57,806 nt of DNA from NCBI GenBank assembly GCA_029262115.1, contig JAJCZZ010000011.1, forward strand, positions 1 to 57,806, given 5' to 3'. The notes under the pieces were generated by a model. The model was not told the DNA's origin. It saw nothing but the letters and a program-made list of their open reading frames with translations, and made no database searches. Shown piece by piece: positions 1 to 8,052 of the stretch. The stretch's first letter is position 1. Each line of letters begins with the position of its first letter. The stretch comes from Gemmatimonadota bacterium. GTDB taxonomy: Bacteria; Gemmatimonadota; Gemmatimonadetes; Longimicrobiales; Gaopeijiaceae. Both the position numbers and the translations under genes were made by a program.

Positions 1-3
1 ACC

Positions 4-918
4 CTACCCAGCAAACCGATACGCAAGCAGTTTATACACCAACTTAGCTACGAAAAAATCCGGAGCATGCAACCCAGGCGTTGGCGCCAATTCCACGACG
101 TCCGCCGCCACCACCTCGCGCTCCTCGAACACCCGCCGCAAAAAGCGCAGCGTGCGATACCAGTCGCCACCCCCGGGCTCCGGCGTACCGGTCGAGGGCA
201 CGAACGACGGGTCGAAGTAGTCGACGTCGAAGGTGAGGTAGACCTTCGGACCGAGGGCGTCCAGCGCCCGGTCCATCCAGGTATCGTCCTCCCACATCTC
301 GTCGGCCCAGATGATCGTGGAGCCCTGGGTCCGGTCGTGGACCTCGATCTCGTCGGTGCACACGGCGCGGATGCCCACCGCGACCACGTCGGCCACGTCC
401 AGGATCCGGGCCATCGCGCTCGCATGGGAGTGGGCCGTGCCCTCGTACTGGGTGCGGAGATCCGCGTGGGCGTCCATCTGGAGTACGGTGAGACGCCCTT
501 CCGTGCGCTCGGCTTGCACGCGGATGGCCGGCGAAGACACGGAGTGCTCCCCACCGAGCATCATCAGGAACCGGGGACCGCACGCTTCGGCCACGGCGGC
601 ATACGCCTCCTCCAACTCCGACATGGCCGGGCCCGCCCCCGCGCGCGTGAGCTCCAGCGACGGCAGGGTGTGGATCCCGATGTCCGCTCCGGGCTCTCCG
701 CCCAGCTCCTGATCGAACATTTCGATGTAGCGGGACGCCTCGATGATCGCCCGCGGACCCAGGCGCGTCCCACCGCCGTAGGACGTCGTCGATTCGTACG
801 GAACGGGCAGGAGCACCGCCTTCGCGTGATCCCACGACTGGGCCGCGTCGTCGAGGCCGAGAAAGGCGTGCGGCAGCTCCCACGGAAGATCGTCGAGGGC
901 TTCGGGGCGTCGACTCAT
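4..918 (-). CDS. speB: Agmatinase / ureohydrolase family protein
   Basis: This 304-residue ureohydrolase probably hydrolyses agmatine to putrescine and urea in the cytoplasm. The manganese-site signatures are all present: GGEHS near residue 120, DAHADLR about 30 residues later, an SHAS histidine, and DVDYFDP followed by GTPEPGG. Length fits SpeB-type enzymes. The ATG at 918 is chosen because a GGAGGAG Shine-Dalgarno lies 11 bases upstream. An in-frame ATG at 972 would add 18 residues of low-quality sequence. It is the last gene of a leftward block, 62 bases beyond the fur stop. Arginase or formimidoylglutamase cannot be fully excluded from sequence alone, but the motif set and N-terminus look most like agmatinase. 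Confidence 0.88.
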   Translation of the reverse strand: MSRRPEALDDLPWELPHAFLGLDDAAQSWDHAKAVLLPVPYESTTSYGGGTRLGPRAIIEASRYIEMFDQELGGEPGADIGIHTLPSLELTRAGAGPAMSELEEAYAAVAEACGPRFLMMLGGEHSVSSPAIRVQAERTEGRLTVLQMDAHADLRTQYEGTAHSHASAMARILDVADVVAVGIRAVCTDEIEVHDRTQGSTIIWADEMWEDDTWMDRALDALGPKVYLTFDVDYFDPSFVPSTGTPEPGGGDWYRTLRFLRRVFEEREVVAADVVELAPTPGLHAPDFFVAKLVYKLLAYRFAG

Positions 919-980
919 CCTACGGGCGTCTCCTCCGCGGCCGGGCGCGTCCGGGTCTCTGCGGTTGGGCATCCTGCTCG

Positions 981-1481
981 CTACACCGTCTCGATCGGGC
1001 AGAACAGGCCGTCTTCCGGGAGGACGGCGCCGGCTTCGTGACAACTCTTGCACAGGCCGTAGATCTCGACCCGGTGACGCGCCGGCTTGAACCCGTATTC
1101 TTCGCGGATACGACGCTCGACCCTGTGAATCTCCGGGCTCTCGAACTCCGTAACCGAGCCGCACTCCAGGCAGATGAGGTGTTCGTGGATCGGTTGCTGG
1201 GACAGGCGATGCTCGTACCGCTTGAAGCCCTCGCCAAAGTCGTGCTCCTCCACCAGACGGCTCTTCACCAGCAAGTCCATCGTCCGGTAGATCGTGGCCT
1301 TGCCGATTCGGTCACCTCGTTCGCGGAGGCGCTCTTCGATCTCGTCTACCGACAGGTGCGCCGTCGAGGTGAAAATCACCTCGGCCACGGACTCCCGCTG
1401 CTGAGTGACCGGGAGCCCTTGGTCGCGGAGGTAGCGGCCGAACAGGCGGATGAAGGACGGCGCTGACGAAGTTTCGCTCAT
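981..1481 (-). CDS. fur: Fur-family transcriptional regulator
   Basis: A 166-residue Fur-family metal-responsive repressor. The winged helix spans about residues 20-90, with the recognition helix around GKATIYRTMDLL. The dimerisation and metal domain follows, with HEHLICLECG and later CKSC, which give the two CxxC pairs of a structural zinc site, and a regulatory region around EEHDFGEGFKRYEH. This organisation matches Fur or PerR more than Zur, but the metal cannot be assigned by reading. The start ATG overlaps the stop of the upstream gene (ATGA, 1478-1481), so translation is probably coupled to the DHH phosphoesterase operon. Agmatinase follows downstream. Confidence 0.88.
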   Translation of the reverse strand: MSETSSAPSFIRLFGRYLRDQGLPVTQQRESVAEVIFTSTAHLSVDEIEERLRERGDRIGKATIYRTMDLLVKSRLVEEHDFGEGFKRYEHRLSQQPIHEHLICLECGSVTEFESPEIHRVERRIREEYGFKPARHRVEIYGLCKSCHEAGAVLPEDGLFCPIETV

Positions 1482-2047
1482 GGCGGATCCATCGTAACGG
1501 CGCGCGGGTCGTCCTGCTCGCTGGGGGACCCCGCGGCGAGCGCCCCTCCCGACTCGGGCCCGACCTTCGACACCCCGTTATCCGCCTCGGGCTCCACCTG
1601 CGGCTTCGGCGCAAACAGCTTCGGGTCGAATTCGTCGAGGAGATCCTGAAACAGCTCGGGCGTGCGTTCGACCTCGACCTCTCGGGCGGCGGTATGGTCC
1701 TCCCCGGCACGTCGGACGACGCCTTCCATGACCCTTGGGAGCATGTCGGGTGGCGCCTGGCCTTCCTCGGTGTACGTGGAGTCGAGCATCAACTCGAGTC
1801 CCCGTCGCTCCGCCGCGTACGAGATGGTCACGAGGCGACGGCGTTCCGTGTCGTCGTCCATGTGCAGACTCACGACCACGAGGCCGCTCTCCTTGCGCCC
1901 TCTCTTCAGCGGTGGAAATACCCACACGCGGTCCATCATCGCGACGTCGAGTCGATCCGCGATCTCACTGAGAGTGCGAGGAACGGCCTCGGGCACGCCG
2001 GGGTCGTCGGATCGCTCCAATACGCGCCCAACCCCGTCCCTGCTCAC
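1478..2047 (-). CDS. Hypothetical protein between DHH phosphoesterase and Fur
   Basis: I do not recognise this 189-residue protein. It is a soluble alpha/beta-looking protein with no signal peptide or membrane segment. A conserved-looking core has VWVFPPLKRGRKESGLVVVS, then a strand-rich RRLVTISYA segment, then a helical region. The C-terminal 45 residues are Pro/Glu/Gly-rich and probably disordered. The start is the GTG at 2047, which overlaps the DHH stop (GTGA); its own stop overlaps the fur ATG (ATGA). Codon use matches its neighbours. Being sandwiched by 4-base overlaps between an NrnA-like phosphoesterase and Fur argues that it is a real, co-translated gene. Confidence 0.75.
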   Translation of the reverse strand: MSRDGVGRVLERSDDPGVPEAVPRTLSEIADRLDVAMMDRVWVFPPLKRGRKESGLVVVSLHMDDDTERRRLVTISYAAERRGLELMLDSTYTEEGQAPPDMLPRVMEGVVRRAGEDHTAAREVEVERTPELFQDLLDEFDPKLFAPKPQVEPEADNGVSKVGPESGGALAAGSPSEQDDPRAVTMDPP

Positions 2048-3078
2048 GCGCCGACCTCGGCGAAGTCGGTCCCGGCCACGGCGACGCGCGTGGCCTCGAC
2101 CACCTCGGCCACCGCCCGCTCGACCGGACCGGGAACCATAGCGCCCGATGCGCGCATATGTCCGCCGCCGTCCCACTTTCGGGCCAGGGAGTTCACGTCC
2201 ACCGGCCCGTTCGATCGGAAGGAAACCTTGACCTCCCCCGTGTTGGCCAGCCGAAACAGCAGTCCCACATGCACGCCCTCCAGTCCCCTCGGGATGTCGA
2301 CCATGCCTTCCAGGTCCTCCGCCGTGGCACCCGTCTCGTCGAGGACATCGCGGGGCACGACCATCCACGCCACGCCGTGTTCGTCGTCCACTTCCAGGGT
2401 GGCGAGCGCGCGCTCCATCACCCGGTATCTCCGGATCGGGGCTCGGCCGTACACCTCGGCGTGCATGGCCTCCGGGTCCACACCGTGCTCCACCATCTCG
2501 GCCACGACTCGGTGGGCGCCCGGCGTGGCGTTCGAGAAGCGGAAGCCTCCCGTGTCCGTGAGAATCGCGACGTAGATGCCCTGAAGCACCTGAGGCGTCC
2601 ACGGCCCTCCTGCCTTCTTGATGATGTCGTAGAGCATCTCGCCCGTGGCGGACGCCGAGGGATCGCGAAACGACGTCCCACCAATGGGATTGTCGCCCGT
2701 GGGATGGTGGTCGATGACCACCGTGGGGAGGTCCCGGATCAGGGGCCGGACCCGTCCGATCCGACCCACCTCGCCGGTATCGAGAACCACGGCGAGGTCC
2801 GCCCGGCCGCATACCTTCCCGGCCTTGGAGGAGGTCACGTCGACCGCCCAATCCTCATCCTCGAGCAGGAAGCGAAAGGTGTCCGGAAAGCGAGTCGGAT
2901 TCACGATCCACGCTTCGGTGCCATTCGCACGGAGCCACGACGCCATGGCGGCCTGGCACCCCGCCCCGTCGCCGTCCGCGTTGAGGTGGGTCGTGAGAAC
3001 CGCAAAGCGCGACGCTCTGAGGGTGTCGTGCACGTCGCGGACCGCGCGTGCGCGCGCCTTGGGCGTCACGTATGCCAC
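2044..3078 (-). CDS. nrnA: DHH/DHHA1 family phosphoesterase, NrnA-like
   Basis: A 344-residue DHH-DHHA1 phosphoesterase, the family of bifunctional oligoribonuclease/pAp phosphatase (NrnA) and related cyclic-dinucleotide breakdown enzymes. All manganese motifs are visible: HLNADGDGAG near the N-terminus, VVLDTGE, the signature DHHPTGDNPIG, and ILTDTGGFRFSN. The C-terminal DHHA1 substrate domain carries WDGGGHMRASGA. The GTG at 3078 is preferred because AGGAG lies 5 bases upstream; further N-terminal extension would run into non-coding sequence and the terminator. It heads a coupled cassette with the next two genes. The likely role is recycling of 2-5 nt RNA and pAp, but c-di-AMP/pApA hydrolysis is an alternative. 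Confidence 0.87.
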   Translation of the reverse strand: MAYVTPKARARAVRDVHDTLRASRFAVLTTHLNADGDGAGCQAAMASWLRANGTEAWIVNPTRFPDTFRFLLEDEDWAVDVTSSKAGKVCGRADLAVVLDTGEVGRIGRVRPLIRDLPTVVIDHHPTGDNPIGGTSFRDPSASATGEMLYDIIKKAGGPWTPQVLQGIYVAILTDTGGFRFSNATPGAHRVVAEMVEHGVDPEAMHAEVYGRAPIRRYRVMERALATLEVDDEHGVAWMVVPRDVLDETGATAEDLEGMVDIPRGLEGVHVGLLFRLANTGEVKVSFRSNGPVDVNSLARKWDGGGHMRASGAMVPGPVERAVAEVVEATRVAVAGTDFAEVGA

Positions 3079-3110
3079 GCCAACTCCTGTTGTGTGTCTC
3101 GGGGATGCGC

Positions 3111-3132
3111 AAAAAGGCCCCTGTTCCGGCCT
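3111..3132 (-). terminator. Intrinsic terminator or attenuator after coaE-PHP
   Basis: Read on the minus strand: a perfect AGGCC stem, an 8-base loop, GGCCT, then a run of five T. It lies 55 bases after the coaE-PHP stop and 32 bases before the NrnA-like GTG start. That leaves little room for a complete promoter between terminator and start, so it could also act as an attenuator within one transcript. Confidence 0.6.
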
Positions 3133-3187
3133 GGACGGGCTGAAAATACCGCTTTCCGGCACGGGCGGGCCACCCTCGGCCCGAAGC

Positions 3188-4459
3188 TCAGCCCGGTCCC
3201 GGAGCCCGGGGAAGGTGGTGGCGGACCTTTGCCCATGTGGACAGGAGGTGCACCCAGTTGGGTGCGGTCCGCCCTCCGGGGGTCCCGGAGGCGAGCGCCA
3301 ACAGGAGTGCGGCCGGCGCATTCGGGTGGTCCGGCAACTCGACCCAGGCTCCCCCCAACTCGCCAACCGTGTGGCTGTCGGAGCCGGCGCTTCGGAGCTT
3401 TCCGAGCCGGCGCGCCAATGCCTCCGCTTTGTCGTTCAGCCCGGCGGGATGCAGTCGAGCGTTGAAGACCTCGATGACGTCCACGAGGGGGCCCCACTCC
3501 TCGGCCCAGCGCCCTCCACCCCCTTTCCCTTTCGCATAGGGGTGAGGGAGGTACGCGATCCCCCCTTGATCCTTGATGCGTTCGATGGTCTCCAGGCCCG
3601 GCGTCCCCTTGGGAATCGTCTCGGTGAGGTACAAGCCGATCACGTCCACACCCTCGCCGGTCTTCACCTCTTCTCCGGGAATGATCTCGTCGGGGTACCG
3701 CTCGGCCATGGCCAGGGCGACGTCGAGTCGGTTGTGGTCGGTCAGGGCGATCCTTCGGTACCCGAGCGAGCGCGCCCGGCGGAGCATTACCTCGGGATCC
3801 GCCAGGCAGTCGAACGAGCGCCAGGTGTGCATGTGGAAGTCCATGCGCACGAAGGTCACACCCGCACGAATCCGCAGGTCCTCGAGGACGGCGAGCGCCC
3901 GCTCGGCGAGTTGGGCACGCGAACCCCCGTTGTCGAGCACGATGTCGGCCATGCGGCGCTTGGTACGCGAATCCATCTGCGCGGCCATCATCGCATGGGC
4001 GTCTTGGTCCGACAGGCCTCGTTCTTCGACGAGCCGCCGGAGGCGCTCCTCATCCGGCGCATCCACCAGGACCGTGACATCGACACCGCCCTGGAGATCG
4101 GCCTCGAACAGGAGAGGGATCTCGGAGACGACGAGGTGATGGCCCTCGGCCTTCCGGTCGCGGAGCCACACGAGCCGACGCTCCTGGATGCGCGGGTGCA
4201 GGATGCGTTCCAGCCTCCGGCGGGCCTCGTCGTCGGAAAAAACGAGGGAGCGGACGGCAGCCCGATCGAGAGAGCCGTCCTCGGACAGGACAGAGGCACC
4301 GAAGGCCTCGGCCACCTCGGCGAGGCCCGGCGTGCCGGGCGCCACCACCTCCCTCGCGAGCACGTCAGCGCTCACGACCGGGACGCCGCGCTCCGCCCAC
4401 AGCGCCGCGACGGCCGACTTGCCGGAGGCCGCGTTCCCGGTCAATCCGACGTTGAGCAT
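3188..4459 (-). CDS. coaE: Dephospho-CoA kinase fused to PHP-domain phosphoesterase
   Basis: A 423-residue two-domain protein. Residues 1-200 are dephospho-CoA kinase, the last step of CoA synthesis: P-loop GLTGNAASGKSAV, the SADVLAREVVAPG region, LHPRIQERR and SEIPLLFEA. Beginning at residue 206 (MDFHMHT) is a complete PHP-type domain with HMHTWRSFD, LTDHNRLD, IPGEEVKT, YLPHPY and a final SDSHTVGE, the metal ligands of PHP phosphoesterases. No stop codon separates them, and no clear ribosome site precedes the internal ATG, so a fusion is the direct reading. CoaE is normally a stand-alone protein of about 200 residues. The ATG overlaps the DedA stop (TGATG). The PHP substrate is unknown. Confidence 0.87.
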   Translation of the reverse strand: MLNVGLTGNAASGKSAVAALWAERGVPVVSADVLAREVVAPGTPGLAEVAEAFGASVLSEDGSLDRAAVRSLVFSDDEARRRLERILHPRIQERRLVWLRDRKAEGHHLVVSEIPLLFEADLQGGVDVTVLVDAPDEERLRRLVEERGLSDQDAHAMMAAQMDSRTKRRMADIVLDNGGSRAQLAERALAVLEDLRIRAGVTFVRMDFHMHTWRSFDCLADPEVMLRRARSLGYRRIALTDHNRLDVALAMAERYPDEIIPGEEVKTGEGVDVIGLYLTETIPKGTPGLETIERIKDQGGIAYLPHPYAKGKGGGGRWAEEWGPLVDVIEVFNARLHPAGLNDKAEALARRLGKLRSAGSDSHTVGELGGAWVELPDHPNAPAALLLALASGTPGGRTAPNWVHLLSTWAKVRHHLPRAPGPG

Positions 4460-5073
4460 CAGCCCTCGGCGCCGAGCGCGCGCCGACGCCGGACCACGAA
4501 AAGGAGGACCAGCGCCCCAAGCGCGAAGAGCACGGTCCCGCCCACTCCGATGATCCCGGCGAGGGCCCGCCAGCTTTCCCCACCGAGCACGCCGATGCCG
4601 ACGTAGATCCCGAGCCAGCCAACGAGGCCGAGCAACTCGTACGGAACGTAGCGCCGGTAGGAGAGGCCGCTCATGCCCGCGGTCATCGGCATGACGGTAC
4701 GCACGAACGATACGAGGCGCGCCAGCGTGACCGAGTACACCGGGTGCCGGCCGAAGAACGACTCGAGTTGAGGACGGCGGGCCGCCAGAGCCCTCCCGAA
4801 ACGCCCATCTCCATGGAGAACCCGCTCGCCCCATACGTGGCCGATCCAGAATCCCGCGGTGTCGCCGACCCAACCCCCAACCAACGCCGCGATGAGAAAC
4901 GGCGTGAGGGGCAGTTCACCCTGAAGCGACAGTGCCGTGGCAAGCGACGTAGCGAGGCCCGACGGGACGACGAGGCCCGTGACAAACGACGTCTCGAGCA
5001 CGGCGAGCGCGAAGAGGAGCCATGGTCCGTATAGGGGGAGTAGCTCGGCAAGGGCAACCAGCGGATCAGGCAC
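4459..5073 (-). CDS. DedA family membrane protein
   Basis: A 204-residue inner-membrane protein of the DedA/VTT (SNARE-associated) family, whose members are implicated in flipping of lipid carriers such as undecaprenyl phosphate. Features visible: an N-terminal re-entrant hydrophobic region with ETSFVTGLVVPS, a GGWVGDTAGFWIGHVWGER segment, the conserved arginine-rich FGRHPVYSVTLARLVSFVRT, a TAGMSGLSYRRY segment, and two C-terminal membrane helices ending in a basic tail. The start is a GTG at 5073 without a strong Shine-Dalgarno, so it could shift slightly. It overlaps coaE-PHP by one base and follows the GspG-like gene by 18 bases. Confidence 0.85.
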   Translation of the reverse strand: MPDPLVALAELLPLYGPWLLFALAVLETSFVTGLVVPSGLATSLATALSLQGELPLTPFLIAALVGGWVGDTAGFWIGHVWGERVLHGDGRFGRALAARRPQLESFFGRHPVYSVTLARLVSFVRTVMPMTAGMSGLSYRRYVPYELLGLVGWLGIYVGIGVLGGESWRALAGIIGVGGTVLFALGALVLLFVVRRRRALGAEG

Positions 5074-5091
5074 GTGGGGGGCGGGCCGGCC

Positions 5092-5481
5092 TCACCGCCT
5101 GCGCCGGTCTCGCTCTCGAACCGTGGCCACGTAGAAGTCGTCCTCCGTGCTCCGGATTCGATCCGGTCCGTACGACGCGATCCCGATCGAGTCGGACCAC
5201 ACCTGCAGCTCGTAGACGGTGCCCCACGAGTCCATCTTCATTTCCTCCCCGGCATACCGATAGTCCAGCCACTCCAGCCACTCCCTCCGGGCCGGGAGGC
5301 TCCCGGTGGTCCGCTCGTGCGCGACGACGTCCGAGCCGACCTGCTTCATCTCTTCTCTGGTGTTCCACTTCACGGCTGGAACCCACAACGGCTGGGTGAT
5401 GTTGGCCACCCACAACCGAGAGTCCGGCAAATAGTACGTGGTGACGCCACCGAGAATCAGCAGGAGAAGGAGGCGAGTCAT
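5092..5481 (-). CDS. GspG-like pseudopilin C-terminal domain protein
   Basis: A 129-residue exported or membrane-anchored protein. A single hydrophobic N-terminal helix (LLLLLILGGV) is followed by a region ending in DSWGTVYELQVWSDSIGIAS, then YGPDRIRSTEDDFYV. That tail resembles the calcium-binding C-terminal part of type II secretion major pseudopilins (D-x-W-G-x-x-Y then SxGxDG). The N-terminal prepilin peptidase motif with Glu at +5 is not evident, so it is not an ordinary pseudopilin. No other secretion genes lie nearby. Its ATG overlaps the stop of the upstream hypothetical gene (ATGA). Confidence 0.6.
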   Translation of the reverse strand: MTRLLLLLILGGVTTYYLPDSRLWVANITQPLWVPAVKWNTREEMKQVGSDVVAHERTTGSLPARREWLEWLDYRYAGEEMKMDSWGTVYELQVWSDSIGIASYGPDRIRSTEDDFYVATVRERDRRRR

Positions 5482-5798
5482 CGGCGGCGCCTCCGCATGC
5501 GGGCCCGCATTTCAGTCGCCCAGACGAGGAACCGCGCGGTTTCGTCATCGGTCGGGGTCGCGTCGGCGTCGCCGAACGCCGTTTCGAGGCGCCAGCGCAT
5601 GTAGTCGGGAGAGGGAAGCGGCAAGAAAGGGATACGCCGATACCATCCCCGGGCTCGAAACGCCCAGGCAGCGCCGAGCATGTGCGGAATGAGGCCGGGT
5701 CGACGAACGGCCAGCCTCGCCATGGTCGCGTACAGTGGCGGGTGTCCTTTCAAGAGCGACGGTCCGCGCACCTCGCGGCCCTTTTCCATGATATTCAT
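5478..5798 (-). CDS. Hypothetical protein upstream of GspG-like gene
   Basis: A 106-residue protein I do not recognise. It is arginine-rich, with a moderately hydrophobic central stretch ([19 protein letters not shown]) followed by [19 protein letters not shown], and ends in a polyarginine tail. Starts at 5798 (MNIMEKG), 5789 (MEKG) or 5810 are all possible; none has a clear Shine-Dalgarno. The 4-base overlap with the next gene and the in-frame length support a real gene. It heads the leftward operon and is divergent from the DUF255 gene at 5897. Confidence 0.55.
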   Translation of the reverse strand: MNIMEKGREVRGPSLLKGHPPLYATMARLAVRRPGLIPHMLGAAWAFRARGWYRRIPFLPLPSPDYMRWRLETAFGDADATPTDDETARFLVWATEMRARMRRRRR

Positions 5799-5896
5799 TT
5801 GTTTCCACACAGGCCAGTATCTCGGGTCAGGGCGCGGAACGCCTCGTTACGGGTACCCCAGCGAGACCTTATCGCCCTCGCGCCGATCCGCCTGGA

Positions 5897-7963
5897 ATGA
5901 CCAACCGACTCGCCGCCACGACCAGTCCCTATCTCCTGCAGCACTCCAACAACCCCGTCGACTGGTACCCCTGGGGTGAAGAGGCGCTCTCGCGGGCCCG
6001 AAGCGAGAACCGACCGATCCTGCTGTCCGTCGGCTACTCAGCGTGCCACTGGTGTCACGTGATGGAGCGCGAGTCGTTCGAGGACCCCGAGACGGCGGCC
6101 CTCATGAACGAGCACTTCGTCAACGTGAAGGTGGACCGCGAGGAGCGGCCGGACGTCGACCAGGTGTACATGCGCGCCGTGCAGTCCATGACGGGACATG
6201 GGGGATGGCCGCTCACGGCGTTCCTCACGCCGACCGGAGAACCGTACTACGGCGGGACCTACTTTCCGCCGGAACCGCGGCACGGAATGCCTTCGTTCCG
6301 TCAGATTCTGACCGCCGCGGCGGCCGCCTACCGCGAACGACCGGACGAAGTCCGTCAGGCAGCCGATCGAATGGTCGGCGCGCTCCGCGCGGCTTCTGAA
6401 CTCGGAAGCGACGGAGGGGCGCCCGGCGACCCACCGGATGAGGCGCTTTTGGATCGCGCCTGCGAGGGCCTGTCGAGACGGTACGACTCCGCCCACGGCG
6501 GGTTCGGATCGGCGCCCAAGTTCCCGCAGCCCACCACGCTCGAGGCGGTCCTGCGCCACCACCTGCGCACCGGTGATCCGCACTCCCTGGAAATGGTGCT
6601 GCGCACGCTCCGGAAGATGGCCGACGGTGGGATACGCGATCATCTGGGGGGCGGCTTTCACCGCTACTCCGTCGATGCGAAATGGCTGGTGCCGCACTTC
6701 GAGAAGATGCTGTACGACAACGCGCTCCTCGCTCGCATCTACGTCGATGCTTGGAAGGTGAGCGGAGCTGAGGACCTCCGTCGGGTTGCCGAGTCCACGC
6801 TGGATTACGTCCTGGCGGACCTCACCGCGCCGGAGGGTGGGTTCTACTCCGCTCGTGACGCGGATTCCGAGGGTGAGGAGGGGACCTTCTACGTGTGGAC
6901 GCCGTCCGAGGTCGAATCCGTCCTGGGCGATCGTTCGGCGACCTTCATGGACGTCTACGACGTCACGACGGCCGGAAACTTCGAAGGGCGCAACATCCTC
7001 CACCTCGATGAGTCCGTCGAGGCGTTCGCTCGCAGGAACGGGCACAACCCTGCCGACCTGGTCATCCAGCTCGATCAGGACCGTCGGGCGCTCTTCGACG
7101 CTCGATCGGCGCGAGAAGCCCCCTTCCGTGACGAGAAGATCCTCGTTGCGTGGAACGGGATGACCGTTCGCTCGCTGGCCGAAGCAGGCGCGGCCCTCGG
7201 TCGGAGCGACTACGTCGACGCGGCCACCCGTGCCGCCACCTTCATCCTCTCGCGCATGCGTGAAAACGGCCGTCTCTTCCGGGTCCACGCGGCCGGACGG
7301 AGTCATGGGCCCGCGTTCCTCGAGGATTACGCCGCCCTGGGCAACGCGCTCCTGTCGCTCCACGAGGCGACCCTGGACACCCGGTTGCTGCCCGAGGTGA
7401 CGTGGGCCTGCGACGCGACCATCCGCCACTTCTTCGATCGTGACGCCCACTCATTCTGGGACAGCGCTCACGACGGAGAAGCCCTGGTCGTCCGACCTCG
7501 GGACACGATGGACAACGCGACGCCGTCGGGGAACTCGCTCGCCGCGGAACTCCTCGCGCGCGCCGGGCATCTGTTCGACAACTCCGAGTACCGGGAGGTC
7601 GCCGCGGCAGCCGTGGCCGGCGAAGTGGCAAACCTCTCCCGCTTCCCGTCGGCATTCGGACGACTTCAGGCGGTCGCCGACCGGATGGCGGCAGCCCCGA
7701 CGGAGGTGGTCGTCGTGGGCGCGCCGGACGACGCGCAGACCACCGCGCTCCATCGCGTGGTCGCTCGTGCACCGCATCGAAATCTGACACTCACCGGCTA
7801 CGACCCGGGCGCCGGGGACGCGCCTCCTATGCCCCTGACGGAGGGAAAGGAGATGGTCGGTGGGCAGCCCGCCGCCTACGTGTGCCGCGGATTCTCCTGC
7901 CGCCGACCCGTCACCACTCCCGGTGATCTGGAAGCGGAAATGGCGGACCCTCCGGCCGGGTAG
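5897..7963 (+). CDS. DUF255 / thioredoxin-fold YyaL (SSP411-like) protein
   Basis: A 688-residue protein of the DUF255 (Thioredox_DsbH) plus six-hairpin glycosidase-like family, related to YyaL and mammalian SPATA20. The N-terminus has the classic [20 protein letters not shown] start, [17 protein letters not shown] with the CHWC redox motif near residue 50, [14 protein letters not shown] and [11 protein letters not shown]. The C-terminal two thirds is helical with [13 protein letters not shown] and [14 protein letters not shown] motifs resembling the (alpha/alpha)6 barrel of N-acylglucosamine epimerase-type proteins. Length is standard for the family. The biochemical role is not firmly established. 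Confidence 0.9.
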   Translation: MTNRLAATTSPYLLQHSNNPVDWYPWGEEALSRARSENRPILLSVGYSACHWCHVMERESFEDPETAALMNEHFVNVKVDREERPDVDQVYMRAVQSMTGHGGWPLTAFLTPTGEPYYGGTYFPPEPRHGMPSFRQILTAAAAAYRERPDEVRQAADRMVGALRAASELGSDGGAPGDPPDEALLDRACEGLSRRYDSAHGGFGSAPKFPQPTTLEAVLRHHLRTGDPHSLEMVLRTLRKMADGGIRDHLGGGFHRYSVDAKWLVPHFEKMLYDNALLARIYVDAWKVSGAEDLRRVAESTLDYVLADLTAPEGGFYSARDADSEGEEGTFYVWTPSEVESVLGDRSATFMDVYDVTTAGNFEGRNILHLDESVEAFARRNGHNPADLVIQLDQDRRALFDARSAREAPFRDEKILVAWNGMTVRSLAEAGAALGRSDYVDAATRAATFILSRMRENGRLFRVHAAGRSHGPAFLEDYAALGNALLSLHEATLDTRLLPEVTWACDATIRHFFDRDAHSFWDSAHDGEALVVRPRDTMDNATPSGNSLAAELLARAGHLFDNSEYREVAAAAVAGEVANLSRFPSAFGRLQAVADRMAAAPTEVVVVGAPDDAQTTALHRVVARAPHRNLTLTGYDPGAGDAPPMPLTEGKEMVGGQPAAYVCRGFSCRRPVTTPGDLEAEMADPPAG

Positions 7964-8052
7964 AGGCGAGCGAGCACAACGCCGGTGGACCGGGCTCCCG
8001 AGGTCGGGCTACCTTTCCGGCTCGACCGTCGGCCACTTCGACCCAGGGACCC

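Noticed and set aside
3079-3366. N-terminal extension of the DHH phosphoesterase
   Set aside because: The extension reads through an intrinsic terminator and is Pro/Ser/Arg-rich without homology character; the GTG at 3078 has a good ribosome site.
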